Positions 1 through 6,786 are shown, counted from the stretch's first letter. The stretch is 7,916 nucleotides of DNA from Bacillota bacterium (GCA_023391005.1 JAEWBS010000064.1:1-7916); one strand, 5' to 3'. A program made the numbers and translations. Notes: a model not told the origin generated them from the letters alone.

Positions 1-218
1 TAGTTTATTAGTATTCATTTTACATAAAATCTTTCGCATTTGCAACATAAAATCGAATTTATCTTGTAAATAATTGTGGAAATTATGAGATGCCACAGTA
101 TTTCGTCCGCTTTTAGTGCACAAAATCAAGTCAGACATGGCGTCGGATCGGCTTATTCTCGCGCTTTGCGGCCCGTTATGGCTATTGTGCCCCCTGCGCG
201 TCAATTACCCGGCAATGG
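1..218. other. Leader region with no recognisable gene
   Basis: No coding frame here has a ribosome site or recognisable protein, and I saw no T-box or SAM-riboswitch signature such as might precede metG. The first 85 bases are strongly AT-rich and the rest is mixed. The region probably holds the 3' flank of an upstream gene outside the window plus spacer DNA. Confidence 0.5.
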
Positions 219-247
219 TTGTTTTTTACTGCTATCGGTGCTATACT
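219..247 (+). promoter_or_regulatory. Sigma-A-type promoter of metG-tatD, extended -10
   Basis: A -35 box TTGTTT (219-224) is followed by a 17-base spacer and a -10 box TATACT (242-247, 5 of 6 consensus). TG at 239-240 makes an extended -10. The predicted transcript starts near 254, giving a leader of about 37 bases. That leader is too short for a T-box or riboswitch, so this promoter suggests no leader-based control of metG. Confidence 0.65.
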
Positions 248-278
248 TGTCCAATGTATGTCAAATCCATACCCCAAC

Positions 279-283
279 GGAGG
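279..283 (+). promoter_or_regulatory. Ribosome binding site that fixes the metG start
   Basis: GGAGG lies 7 bases before ATG 291. The longer in-frame reading from TTG 219 would start inside the promoter -35 box and upstream of the predicted transcript start. ATG 291 is therefore the real start. Confidence 0.85.
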
Positions 284-290
284 AATTGCT

Positions 291-2255
291 ATGAAAAAGA
301 AGACGTTTTATATCACGACACCCATTTATTATCCTTCCGATAAGCTGCACATCGGGCACAGCTACTGCACCGTTGCCACCGATGTGATGGCCAGATATAA
401 GCGAATGCGTGGATTTGACGTGATGTTCCTAACCGGCACCGACGAGCACGGTCAGAAGATTGAAGAAAAAGCCGCTGCGGCCGGTGTCACGCCGCAGGAA
501 TATGTCGACCAGATTGTGGACGGCATTAAAAAGCTCTGGCAGCTCATGAACATCTCAAACGATCGGTTCGTCCGCACCACCGACGACTATCATGTCGAAT
601 CGGTGCAGAAAATTTTTAAAGACCTTTTTGACCGGGGCGAGATCTATAAGGGCTCTTATCAGGGCAAATATTGTACGCCCTGCGAATCGTTCTGGACCGA
701 GAGCCAGCTTGTCGACGGCAAATGCCCCGACTGCGGCCGCGAGGTCAAGGACGCCGAGGAGGAGGCCTATTTCTTCCGCCTGTCTAAATATGCCGACCGG
801 CTGATGAAGTTCTATTATGAAACAAACCCGACCTTTATTGAGCCGGTCTCCCGCCTTAACGAGATGGTCAATAACTTCATCAAGCCCGGCTTAGAGGACC
901 TGTGCGTCTCGCGCACCTCGTTTAAGTGGGGCATTCCGGTTACGTTTGACCCCGGACACATCGTCTATGTGTGGGTCGACGCGCTCTCTAATTATATCAC
1001 AGCGTTGGGCTATGGCAACGACCGCTACCACGATTACGAAAAATATTGGCCCGCCGACGTGCATTTTGTCGGCAAGGAGATCACCCGCTTCCATACCATC
1101 ATCTGGCCCGCCATGCTCATGGCGCTTGAGCTGCCGCTGCCTAAAAAGGTGTTCGGCCACGGCTGGCTGCTGCTGGAGGGCGGCAAAATGTCCAAGTCGA
1201 AGGGCAACGTCGTCGACCCCGTCGTGCTTTGCGAGCGTTATGGTGTCGACGCGATCCGCTACTTTTTGCTGCGCGAATTCCCGTTTGGCTCGGACGGCGT
1301 CTTTTCAAACGAGGCGCTGATCACCCGCATCAACGCCGATCTGGCCAACGATCTGGGCAACCTCGTGTCGCGCACACTTTCGATGGGCGAACGCTATTTC
1401 GGCCAGATGCTGCCGCAGGACCGCCGCTTCGTCACCCCCGACGAACAGCTTGTCGCCATGCTGGATAACGTGCGCGAGCAATATTCTAATCTGATGGAGA
1501 GCTTCACCTTTCAGTCGGCGCTGGCCGAGGTGTTCAAGGTGATCTCGCGCGCCAACAAATATATCGACGAGACCGAGCCATGGGCGCTGGGCAAAAATCC
1601 CGACGAGACCGACCGCCTCGCCGCCGTTATTTATAACCTGCTTGAGACAATCCGCATCTGCGCCGCGCTGCTGGTGCCCTTTATGCCCGATACCTGCGAG
1701 AAGATCTTCACGCAGCTGGGCTGCTGCGAGGAGGACCGCAGCTACGAACGCGCAATTTATTACGCCAACACCGGCTATTGCTTTAACAAAACCTGCAACC
1801 TTTTCCCGCGTATCGACCTGAAAAAGGAGCTGGATTTGTTGGCGCAGCATACGGCTGAGCGCGCGGTCGCCGCAGCGTCCGTCGCCAAGGACGGCTGCAA
1901 CAATAAGCCGCAGGAGCCCAAGGTCGAGGGCGTGATCTCGATAGACGATTTTATGAACGTCAAGCTCGTCGTCGCCAAAATCACCGCGTGTGTGCCGGTG
2001 CCTAAGTCGGACAAGCTGTTGCAGCTGGCGTTAGACGACGGCTCGGGCAAGCCCCGTCAGGTGGTCAGCGGTATTCACACCTGGTATGAGCCCGAGGCGC
2101 TTATTGGCAAAAAGGTGGCGGTTGTCGCCAACCTCAAGCCCGCCAAGCTGCGCGGCGTGATGAGCGAGGGGATGATTCTCGCCGCCGATATCGGCGACGC
2201 CGCCCGCGTACTGTTCATTGACGACGCCGTTCCCTGCGGCGCGAGGATTCGATAA
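291..2255 (+). CDS. metG: Methionyl-tRNA synthetase with C-terminal tRNA-binding domain
   Basis: This cytoplasmic class I synthetase charges tRNA-Met, initiator and elongator, with methionine using ATP. The 654-residue protein begins MKKKTFYITTPIYYPSD. It has HIGH at residues 20-23 and KMSKS at 299-303 for ATP binding. A single zinc knuckle (C128, C131, C145, C148) lies in the connective-peptide region. An anticodon-binding helical domain follows, with the NKYIDETEPWALGK segment. A variable linker leads to an EMAP-II/Trbp111-like OB-fold from about residue 548 to the end, typical of dimeric bacterial MetRS; the total length is normal for that form. Start ATG 291 is chosen from GGAGG at 279-283. 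tatD starts 2 bases after the stop, so the two are very probably co-transcribed. No frameshift or missing catalytic motif is visible. Confidence 0.97.
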   Translation: MKKKTFYITTPIYYPSDKLHIGHSYCTVATDVMARYKRMRGFDVMFLTGTDEHGQKIEEKAAAAGVTPQEYVDQIVDGIKKLWQLMNISNDRFVRTTDDYHVESVQKIFKDLFDRGEIYKGSYQGKYCTPCESFWTESQLVDGKCPDCGREVKDAEEEAYFFRLSKYADRLMKFYYETNPTFIEPVSRLNEMVNNFIKPGLEDLCVSRTSFKWGIPVTFDPGHIVYVWVDALSNYITALGYGNDRYHDYEKYWPADVHFVGKEITRFHTIIWPAMLMALELPLPKKVFGHGWLLLEGGKMSKSKGNVVDPVVLCERYGVDAIRYFLLREFPFGSDGVFSNEALITRINADLANDLGNLVSRTLSMGERYFGQMLPQDRRFVTPDEQLVAMLDNVREQYSNLMESFTFQSALAEVFKVISRANKYIDETEPWALGKNPDETDRLAAVIYNLLETIRICAALLVPFMPDTCEKIFTQLGCCEEDRSYERAIYYANTGYCFNKTCNLFPRIDLKKELDLLAQHTAERAVAAASVAKDGCNNKPQEPKVEGVISIDDFMNVKLVVAKITACVPVPKSDKLLQLALDDGSGKPRQVVSGIHTWYEPEALIGKKVAVVANLKPAKLRGVMSEGMILAADIGDAARVLFIDDAVPCGARIR

Positions 2256-2257
2256 AG

Positions 2258-3040
2258 ATGGCCTGTTTCTTTGATTCGCACGCCCACTATGATCAAAAAC
2301 GCTTCGATGACGACCGAGAGGCCGTCATCGCGTCTTTACGCCCGAATGGCGTGGGGGCGGTGCTCAATTCCGCGAGCGATATTGCCTCGAGCGAGGCGGC
2401 GCTCTCTCTGGCGAAGCAACACCTCTTTTTCCGCGCGTCGGCTGGGGTGCACCCCCACGCGGCCGCTGAGCTGGACGATGCCGCCCTGCTGAGAATCGAG
2501 CAGCTCTGCCGCGCACCCGAGGTGGTTGCCATCGGTGAGATCGGGCTGGACTACTATTACGATTACGCGCCCAGAGAGGTTCAAAAAGAAGCCTTTCGCC
2601 GTCAGCTGGCACTCGCACAAGAGCTGGATTATCCTGTGATCATCCACAGCCGTGACGCGGCGCAGGATACCTTTGATCTTGTTAAAGAGTTTCGCCCCCG
2701 CGGCGTTGTGCACTGTTTTTCGGGCTCGGCCGAGCTGGCCCGGGAATATACCGCCATGGGGCTATACCTCGGCTTTACGGGTGCCATCACCTTTCAAAAC
2801 GCCAAAAAACCGTTTGCGGCCGCCGCCGCAACGCCGCTTTCGCAGCTTTTGATCGAAACCGACTGCCCCTATATGGCACCGGTGCCGTTTCGGGGGCGAC
2901 GCAGTGACTCGACCATGCTGCCCGCAACCGCCGCCGTGCTGGCCGCAGCCCAAAATTGTGATGTTGATACGATTGCGCGTGCAACCTGGCAAAATGCCGT
3001 ACGTTGCTTCTCTCTGGAGGGCTGGAATCCGCAGCCCTGA
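2258..3040 (+). CDS. tatD: TatD-family metal-dependent hydrolase (DNase)
   Basis: The 260-residue protein has the usual TatD/YabD length and is predicted to be a cytoplasmic TIM-barrel metallohydrolase. Family members are described as Mg-dependent 3'-5' exonucleases/DNases, and some relatives as D-aminoacyl-tRNA deacylases. The metal-site motifs are all present: H8-A-H10, E94 in GEIGLDYY, H130 in IIHSRDA, H152 in VHCFSG and D202 in ETDCPY. No signal peptide or membrane segment is visible. ATG 2258 lies 2 bases past the metG stop, with an AGG (2244-2246) inside the end of metG as a modest ribosome site, which suggests coupled translation. The metG-tatD order is the same as metS-yabD in Bacillus subtilis, but the rnmV-ksgA genes that follow there are not here. 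The family is certain; the natural substrate cannot be told from sequence. Confidence 0.93.
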   Translation: MACFFDSHAHYDQKRFDDDREAVIASLRPNGVGAVLNSASDIASSEAALSLAKQHLFFRASAGVHPHAAAELDDAALLRIEQLCRAPEVVAIGEIGLDYYYDYAPREVQKEAFRRQLALAQELDYPVIIHSRDAAQDTFDLVKEFRPRGVVHCFSGSAELAREYTAMGLYLGFTGAITFQNAKKPFAAAAATPLSQLLIETDCPYMAPVPFRGRRSDSTMLPATAAVLAAAQNCDVDTIARATWQNAVRCFSLEGWNPQP

Positions 3041-3224
3041 TAACGCCTCTTGTGGGCAGTGGGGGTGCGGCGGTTTTGAATCGTCGACATCGAATGAAAC
3101 ACCTATCTCAGAGGTCTGATTTTCGCTGGCTGTGTATTCACCCCGCCCAAAAAAGTCTTGTCACTCAGGCGTGTTTTGCGCCTTTTATGCCGCGCATATG
3201 CAGGAGCATTTGTTTCGCCTTCAT
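3041..3224. other. Intergenic stretch after tatD, no supported gene
   Basis: This is about 180 bases of spacer between the tatD stop and the main terminator. It contains a small hairpin, AGGCG (3167-3171) with CGCCT (3179-3183), followed by TTT. It could act as a weak first terminator. Short open frames cross the region but have no ribosome site and overlap tatD out of frame. Confidence 0.5.
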
Positions 3225-3274
3225 TTAATGGCAAAGACCCTTTGAAAATAGCGGGTCTTTGCCATTAATTTTTT
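3225..3274 (+). terminator. Rho-independent terminator of metG-tatD
   Basis: A perfect 16-bp inverted repeat (TTAATGGCAAAGACCC at 3225-3240 with its complement at 3253-3268) encloses a 12-base loop. Six T (3269-3274) follow on the plus strand. There is no T run on the minus side, so it works for plus-strand transcription. It lies 184 bases past the tatD stop, an unusually long 3' tail. Confidence 0.9.
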
Positions 3275-3489
3275 GTAAAAAGACTTTCACCGCAAGTTTT
3301 GATGCATTTTATTTATTTTCGGCCCCCCTTATGCATACTCAGCGTTTTGCAGGACATTTTATCGTTATAGCCCTTGATTTTAGTGCTTTGCAGTGATAAT
3401 TGAAATATTTTGTTGTTATTATTGCTAATTTGGCACCCTGTGTTGCTTTTGTTTTTTACGTTTAAAAATATTTTTGCAAGAATAATGTC
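3275..3489. other. AT-rich region upstream of the gdhA promoter
   Basis: No gene or RNA structure that I recognise lies here. The region is far richer in A and T than the flanking genes. Three of the four upstream copies of TTTGCA(A/G) lie in it, at 3346-3352, 3387-3393 and 3473-3479; the fourth is past the promoter at 3539-3545. It may hold regulator sites or curved DNA for gdhA, but this is inference. Confidence 0.45.
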
Positions 3490-3504
3490 TTGAATTACTT
3501 CAAG
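3489..3504. promoter_or_regulatory. Inverted repeat over the gdhA -35 box, possible operator
   Basis: CTTGAATTACTTCAAG consists of perfect 6-base arms, CTTGAA and TTCAAG, around 4 bases. It covers the -35 box (3490-3495). A protein bound here would compete with RNA polymerase. The regulator is unknown, and a short repeat like this can arise by chance in AT-rich DNA. Confidence 0.35.
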
Positions 3505-3518
3505 GAACGTGCTAAGAT
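3490..3518 (+). promoter_or_regulatory. Sigma-A-type promoter of gdhA, extended -10
   Basis: The -35 box is TTGAAT (3490-3495), the spacer is 17 bases, and the -10 box is TAAGAT (3513-3518). TG at 3510-3511 makes an extended -10. The predicted start near 3525 gives a leader of roughly 87 bases. That leader carries a small 6-bp hairpin, CAATCA (3577-3582) with TGATTG (3591-3596), which ends at the first G of the ribosome site GGGAGG (3596-3601). Confidence 0.6.
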
Positions 3519-3611
3519 GTGCTTATGGACAAAAACTTTTTGCAAGTTTTCTGTCAATGCGGCGTATCCATTAATACAATCACGATTTATTGATTGGGAG
3601 GATTTTAAGAG

Positions 3612-4961
3612 ATGAACGCATATGTCGAAAGTGTAATCGAAAAGGTCAAGAAGAAGTACCATTATGAGCCCGAGTTTGTACAGTGTGTTGAAGAAGTTTT
3701 CAGCTCCCTTTCCCCTGTTGTGGATGCTCACCCCGAATATGAGAAGGTTGACCTGCTCGGCAGAATGGTCGAGCCGGACAGAATGATTTCTTTCCGCGTC
3801 ACCTGGGTGGACGACAAGGGCCAGACCCAGACCAACACCGGCTACCGCTGCCAGTTCAACGGCGCCATTGGCCCGTACAAGGGCGGCCTGCGTTTCGCCC
3901 CCAACGTTAACCCCAGCATCGTCAAATTCCTCGGCTTCGAGCAGGCCTTTAAAGATTCGCTGACCTCCCTGCCCATGGGCGGCGGCAAGGGCGGCTCCGA
4001 CTTTGATCCCACCGGCAAGTCCGACGGCGAAGTCATGCGCTTCTGCCAGTCCTTCATGAGCGAGCTCTATCGCCACATCGGCCCCGATGTTGACGTTCCC
4101 GCCGGCGACCTTGGCGTTGGCGCGCGTGAGATCGGCTACCTCTATGGCCAGTACAGAAGACTGCGCGGCGCGTTTGAGAACGGCACCATCACCGGCAAGG
4201 GCATGTCCTTTGGCGGCTCGCTGATTCGCCCCGAAGCCACCGGCTACGGCGCTGTCTACTACCTCAACGAGGTTCTCAAGCACGAGAACGACACCATTGA
4301 GGGCAAAACCGTTGCGCTTTCCGGCTTTGGCAACGTCTCTTGGGGCGCTGTTAAGAAGCTGGCTGAGCTGGGCGCCAAGCCTGTGACCCTCTCCGGCCCC
4401 GACGGCTATATCTATGACGCCGACGGCATCATCACCGAAGAGAAGATCAACTATATGCTTGAGATGCGCGCCTCGAACCGCAACAAGGTTCAGGATTATG
4501 CCGACAAGTTTGGCTGCAAGTTCGTCGCCGGCGAAAAGCCCTGGGGCGAGAAGGTTGACATCATCATGCCCTGCGCCATGCAGAACGACGTCAACATGGA
4601 GTCGGCCAAGAAGATTGTCGCCAACGGCGTTAAGTACTACATCGAAGTTGCCAACATGCCCACCGTCAACGAGGCGCTGGTCTACCTGATGGGTCAGGAA
4701 GGCGTCATCGTTGCGCCCAGCAAGGCTGTTAACGCCGGCGGCGTGTCGGTTTCCGGCCTTGAGATGAGCCAGAACTCGATGAGATACAACTGGACCGCCG
4801 AAGAGGTCGACGCCAAGCTCAAGCAGATCATGAAGCAGATTCATGACAACTCGGTTGAGTGCGCAGAGCGCTACGGCCTTGGCTATGATCTGGTTGCCGG
4901 CGCCAACATCGTTGGTTTCCAGAAGATCGCCGACGCGATGATGGCTCAGGGCATTTTCTAA
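3612..4961 (+). CDS. gdhA: Glutamate dehydrogenase, hexameric type, probably NAD-linked
   Basis: The enzyme interconverts glutamate and 2-oxoglutarate plus ammonium in the cytoplasm. The 449 residues match the small hexameric class and closely follow the C. symbiosum enzyme. Substrate-site residues are visible: K90 in GPYKGGLRF, K114 in QAFKDSL, K126 in PMGGGKGGSDFDP and D166 in VPAGDLGVG. The C-terminal Rossmann half has GFGNVSWG, with F239, and SGPDGYIYD, with P263 and D264. These correspond to F238, P262 and D263 of NAD-specific C. symbiosum GDH, where NADP enzymes such as E. coli GdhA have serines at the first two. NAD use, and so a glutamate-catabolic role, is inferred. The start is ATG 3612, 10 bases after GGGAGG. 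Codon use is highly biased (mostly AAG, GGC, AAC), suggesting high expression. The gene appears monocistronic, with its own promoter and a strong 3' hairpin. Confidence 0.96.
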   Translation: MNAYVESVIEKVKKKYHYEPEFVQCVEEVFSSLSPVVDAHPEYEKVDLLGRMVEPDRMISFRVTWVDDKGQTQTNTGYRCQFNGAIGPYKGGLRFAPNVNPSIVKFLGFEQAFKDSLTSLPMGGGKGGSDFDPTGKSDGEVMRFCQSFMSELYRHIGPDVDVPAGDLGVGAREIGYLYGQYRRLRGAFENGTITGKGMSFGGSLIRPEATGYGAVYYLNEVLKHENDTIEGKTVALSGFGNVSWGAVKKLAELGAKPVTLSGPDGYIYDADGIITEEKINYMLEMRASNRNKVQDYADKFGCKFVAGEKPWGEKVDIIMPCAMQNDVNMESAKKIVANGVKYYIEVANMPTVNEALVYLMGQEGVIVAPSKAVNAGGVSVSGLEMSQNSMRYNWTAEEVDAKLKQIMKQIHDNSVECAERYGLGYDLVAGANIVGFQKIADAMMAQGIF

Positions 4962-5002
4962 AAAATAGTTCCAAGACTTGCTATATTCCTCTTCCAACCA
5001 AT

Positions 5003-5034
5003 ACACGCGGGGCTGCTCAGGCAGCCCCGCGTGT
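5003..5034. terminator. Strong GC hairpin between gdhA and cca, likely terminator
   Basis: ACACGCGGGGCTGC (5003-5016) pairs perfectly over 14 bp with 5021-5034 across a TCAG loop, 41 bases past the gdhA stop. It lacks a T run on either strand (CATTATATCC follows on plus). It may terminate weakly, depend on another factor, or instead protect the 3' end of gdhA mRNA. It lies between convergent genes and could act on both strands. Confidence 0.6.
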
Positions 5035-5230
5035 CATTATATCCATTCCATTTGAAAACCGCGACAAAGATTTTAGTAGCGGCATCGCATGCGACGTGTT
5101 TTTCACTTAAAAGCAAAGGCCAACCAACACGGTGCAACCGGACTGTTCTTGATAAAGCATTCCATTCTTATCAAAGAGCCCGTATTAGGGCAAATATGCC
5201 TGCGCTTTCGCGCCCAAGTGCCCTGAAAAT
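5035..5230. other. Spacer between convergent gdhA and cca
   Basis: No gene is supported here. A weak 7-bp inverted repeat, TTGATAA (5149-5155) with TTATCAA (5168-5174), and a minus-strand GCGC-GAAA-GCGC mini-hairpin just past the cca stop (within 5197-5212) are visible. Neither has a T run. The transcription end of cca is therefore unclear. Confidence 0.4.
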
Positions 5231-6586
5231 CTAGTCCTGCGCTGCGTCACTGATCGCCTCTTGCCGGTGCGCCGCGACATATTTCATCAGCGCCGCCGGT
5301 TCGTTGGGCAGCGTCTCCTCCAGTACCCGTTGCAGCAGCAGTTCAAGCAGCGCGCCAAGCTGCGGGCCTGGTGCAAACCCTGCCAGAATCAGGTCGCGGC
5401 CCGATATGGCAAGCTGTGTCCGATCCAAAGGCGGCTGTTGGGACAAGATATCCTGCATCAAACGTTGAACCGTCCCGAGACGCGCTAGCCAATCCGACGC
5501 ATCCAGCCGCGCCACGGCATCGGCACGCTGCAAGGCCAAAAGATCCCCCAGAGCAGCGGCGCCATGTTTGGACATCCATCGTTTCATCGTGATCCGGTCA
5601 GCCTTATCGAGCGGCAGAACTTGATGCCGCACAAGGAACAGAACCTGTTCCCTAATTGCGTTGCTAAATTTCAAACGTCTTAAAATGCCGTCGGCCAATA
5701 CGGCGCTTTGCACCGCACAGTCAGAAAAGCGCCCGGCATCCTCAACGCACAGCGGCCTGCCGATATCATGCAACAGCAGCGCGGCCCTGACCGGCAGCTC
5801 GGGGGGTGCGTTTCCTATCGCGCGTGCGGTATGGGTGTATGCGTCATGGCCCTGCGCAGCTTTAAACGCCATAAGCTCCGAGAGGGGCCGCAGCTCGGGC
5901 AAGACGGCCCATATAACCGCGCAATATTGCAGTAGCACCCGCGTGCAGTCGGGCGCACAAAGCAGCTTTTCAAGCTCGCCGCGCACCCGTTCGGCTGAGA
6001 GCGCCGCGAGCTTTTCAAGATGGCGCAGCATGCCGCTTTCGGTCTGCGCCTCAATCGAAAACCCCAGTACCGCCGCAAAGCGCAGCGCGCGCAGAATGCG
6101 CAGGGCATCCTCACTGAAGCGGCAATCCGGCGTGCCGATGGCACGTATGACCCCCGCCGACAGATCCTCTTGCCCGCCAAACAGGTCTATGATGCCGCCA
6201 TCTTCCCCCAAGCACAGGGCGTTGATCGTAAAATCACGGCGCGCGAGATCATCAGCCAGCTCGCGCGAGAAACGGACGCTGTCCGGTCGTCTACCGTCGG
6301 AATAAGGCCCATCCTGCCTGAAGGTGGTCATCTCGATGGGGGTGCGGTCGAGCATGACCGTCACCGTTCCGTGCTTTGCGGCGCTTTGCCCGATCTCAAA
6401 TGTCCGAAGGCCCGAAAAGACCGCCAGCATTTCCGCCGGTGTGGCCGAGGTCGCAATATCCCAGTCGTGCGGCGTCTTGCCCAGCAGCAGGTCGCGCACA
6501 CAGCCGCCGACCGGCACCGCGCGAAAGCCCGCCCCACGCAGACAGTTAAGAACCGCGCATATATTTTCAGGAATATGAAACTGCAT
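5231..6586 (-). CDS. cca: CCA-adding tRNA nucleotidyltransferase with HD-like domain
   Basis: The enzyme builds or repairs the 3' CCA end of tRNAs from CTP and ATP. The 451-residue protein opens with a class II nucleotidyltransferase head. It has GGCVRD (27-32), metal-binding D41 and D43 in DWDIAT, a full-length flexible loop around DGPYSDGRRPDSV (92-104), RRDFTINA (116-123), and the EDxxR base-selection motif (E159, D160, R163) within RFSEDALRILRALRF. The intact loop argues for full CCA addition rather than CC-only addition. An HD-like domain follows, with H252, H273-D274 and H321. The histidine usually found in a G-H pair after the HD motif is replaced (FSDCAVQSA, 287-295). The start ATG at 6586 has GGGG (6596-6593) 6 bases upstream. 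The gene is divergent from mrp and convergent with gdhA. Poly(A) polymerase is a less likely alternative. Confidence 0.93.
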   Translation of the reverse strand: MQFHIPENICAVLNCLRGAGFRAVPVGGCVRDLLLGKTPHDWDIATSATPAEMLAVFSGLRTFEIGQSAAKHGTVTVMLDRTPIEMTTFRQDGPYSDGRRPDSVRFSRELADDLARRDFTINALCLGEDGGIIDLFGGQEDLSAGVIRAIGTPDCRFSEDALRILRALRFAAVLGFSIEAQTESGMLRHLEKLAALSAERVRGELEKLLCAPDCTRVLLQYCAVIWAVLPELRPLSELMAFKAAQGHDAYTHTARAIGNAPPELPVRAALLLHDIGRPLCVEDAGRFSDCAVQSAVLADGILRRLKFSNAIREQVLFLVRHQVLPLDKADRITMKRWMSKHGAAALGDLLALQRADAVARLDASDWLARLGTVQRLMQDILSQQPPLDRTQLAISGRDLILAGFAPGPQLGALLELLLQRVLEETLPNEPAALMKYVAAHRQEAISDAAQD

Positions 6587-6632
6587 CGCTTTCCCCGCTT
6601 TCAGGTCATAATCGTCTCAAGGCAAATAGTTG

Positions 6633-6651
6633 GCAATGGCCCACCCATTGC
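6633..6651 (-). promoter_or_regulatory. Perfect hairpin in the cca leader
   Basis: A 7-bp perfect stem, GCAATGG (6633-6639) with CCATTGC (6645-6651), encloses 5 bases within the roughly 100-base predicted cca 5' leader. It ends about 46 bases before the start codon. It could affect message stability or elongation. No known RNA family is recognised. Confidence 0.35.
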
Positions 6652-6701
6652 AGGCTTGCGCCCCTTTGATGTGTCGCGACTCATTTGCTCACGCTTGCGG
6701 C

Positions 6702-6731
6702 ATAATATCAATAGTATAACACGCCGGTCAA
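6702..6731 (-). promoter_or_regulatory. Sigma-A-type promoter of cca
   Basis: Reading the minus strand, the -35 box is TTGACC (6731-6726, 5 of 6), the spacer is 18 bases, and the -10 box is TATTAT (6707-6702, 5 of 6). An alternative extended -10, TGTTATACT (6721-6713), lies inside the spacer without a good -35. Either would give a leader of roughly 110 bases or a little more. Confidence 0.55.
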
Positions 6732-6744
6732 GCGCCGCCTTGAC
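6727..6744. promoter_or_regulatory. Inverted repeat formed by back-to-back -35 boxes
   Basis: GTCAAG (6727-6732) and CTTGAC (6739-6744) are perfect inverted arms around CGCCGC. They consist largely of the -35 boxes of the divergent cca and mrp promoters. The two polymerase sites overlap, so the promoters may compete, and one bound regulator could affect both. Confidence 0.5.
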
Positions 6745-6768
6745 ATTGGCCTTAAATAGGCCTATAGT
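6740..6768 (+). promoter_or_regulatory. Strong sigma-A-type promoter of mrp
   Basis: The -35 box is a perfect TTGACA (6740-6745), the spacer is 17 bases, and the -10 box is TATAGT (6763-6768, 5 of 6). The predicted start near 6775 leaves about 28 bases before the start codon. It is the closest match to consensus in the window. Confidence 0.75.
6748..6762. promoter_or_regulatory. Inverted repeat filling the mrp promoter spacer, possible operator
   Basis: GGCCT (6748-6752) and AGGCC (6758-6762) flank TAAAT exactly between the -35 and -10 boxes. A dimeric repressor bound there would block the promoter. The arms are short and no known operator consensus is recognised, so this is a candidate only. 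Confidence 0.35.
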
Positions 6769-6786
6769 TATGCAGGAAATTATTTT

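Noticed and set aside
219..290. N-terminal extension of metG from TTG 219
   Set aside because: The TTG is the promoter -35 box and lies upstream of the predicted transcript start. The added 24 residues do not resemble MetRS, and ATG 291 has an ideal GGAGG.
1..290. T-box or SAM riboswitch ahead of metG
   Set aside because: No T-box bulge sequence or SAM-riboswitch core is visible, no terminator-type hairpin precedes the gene, and the predicted leader is only about 37 bases.
3495..5006. A 503-codon open frame antisense to all of gdhA, longer than gdhA itself
   Set aside because: Its codons are exact reverse complements of gdhA codons, so it stays open because gdhA's biased usage avoids TTA, CTA and TCA. 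It would start with GTG inside the terminator hairpin, has no ribosome site and resembles no protein family I know.
5031..5234. 67-codon plus-strand frame between gdhA and cca
   Set aside because: It begins at a GTG in the right arm of the hairpin, has no ribosome site and ends in the cca coding region.
6601..6684. 27-codon frame in the cca leader (minus strand)
   Set aside because: It has no convincing ribosome site, and its sequence looks like random translation of spacer DNA.
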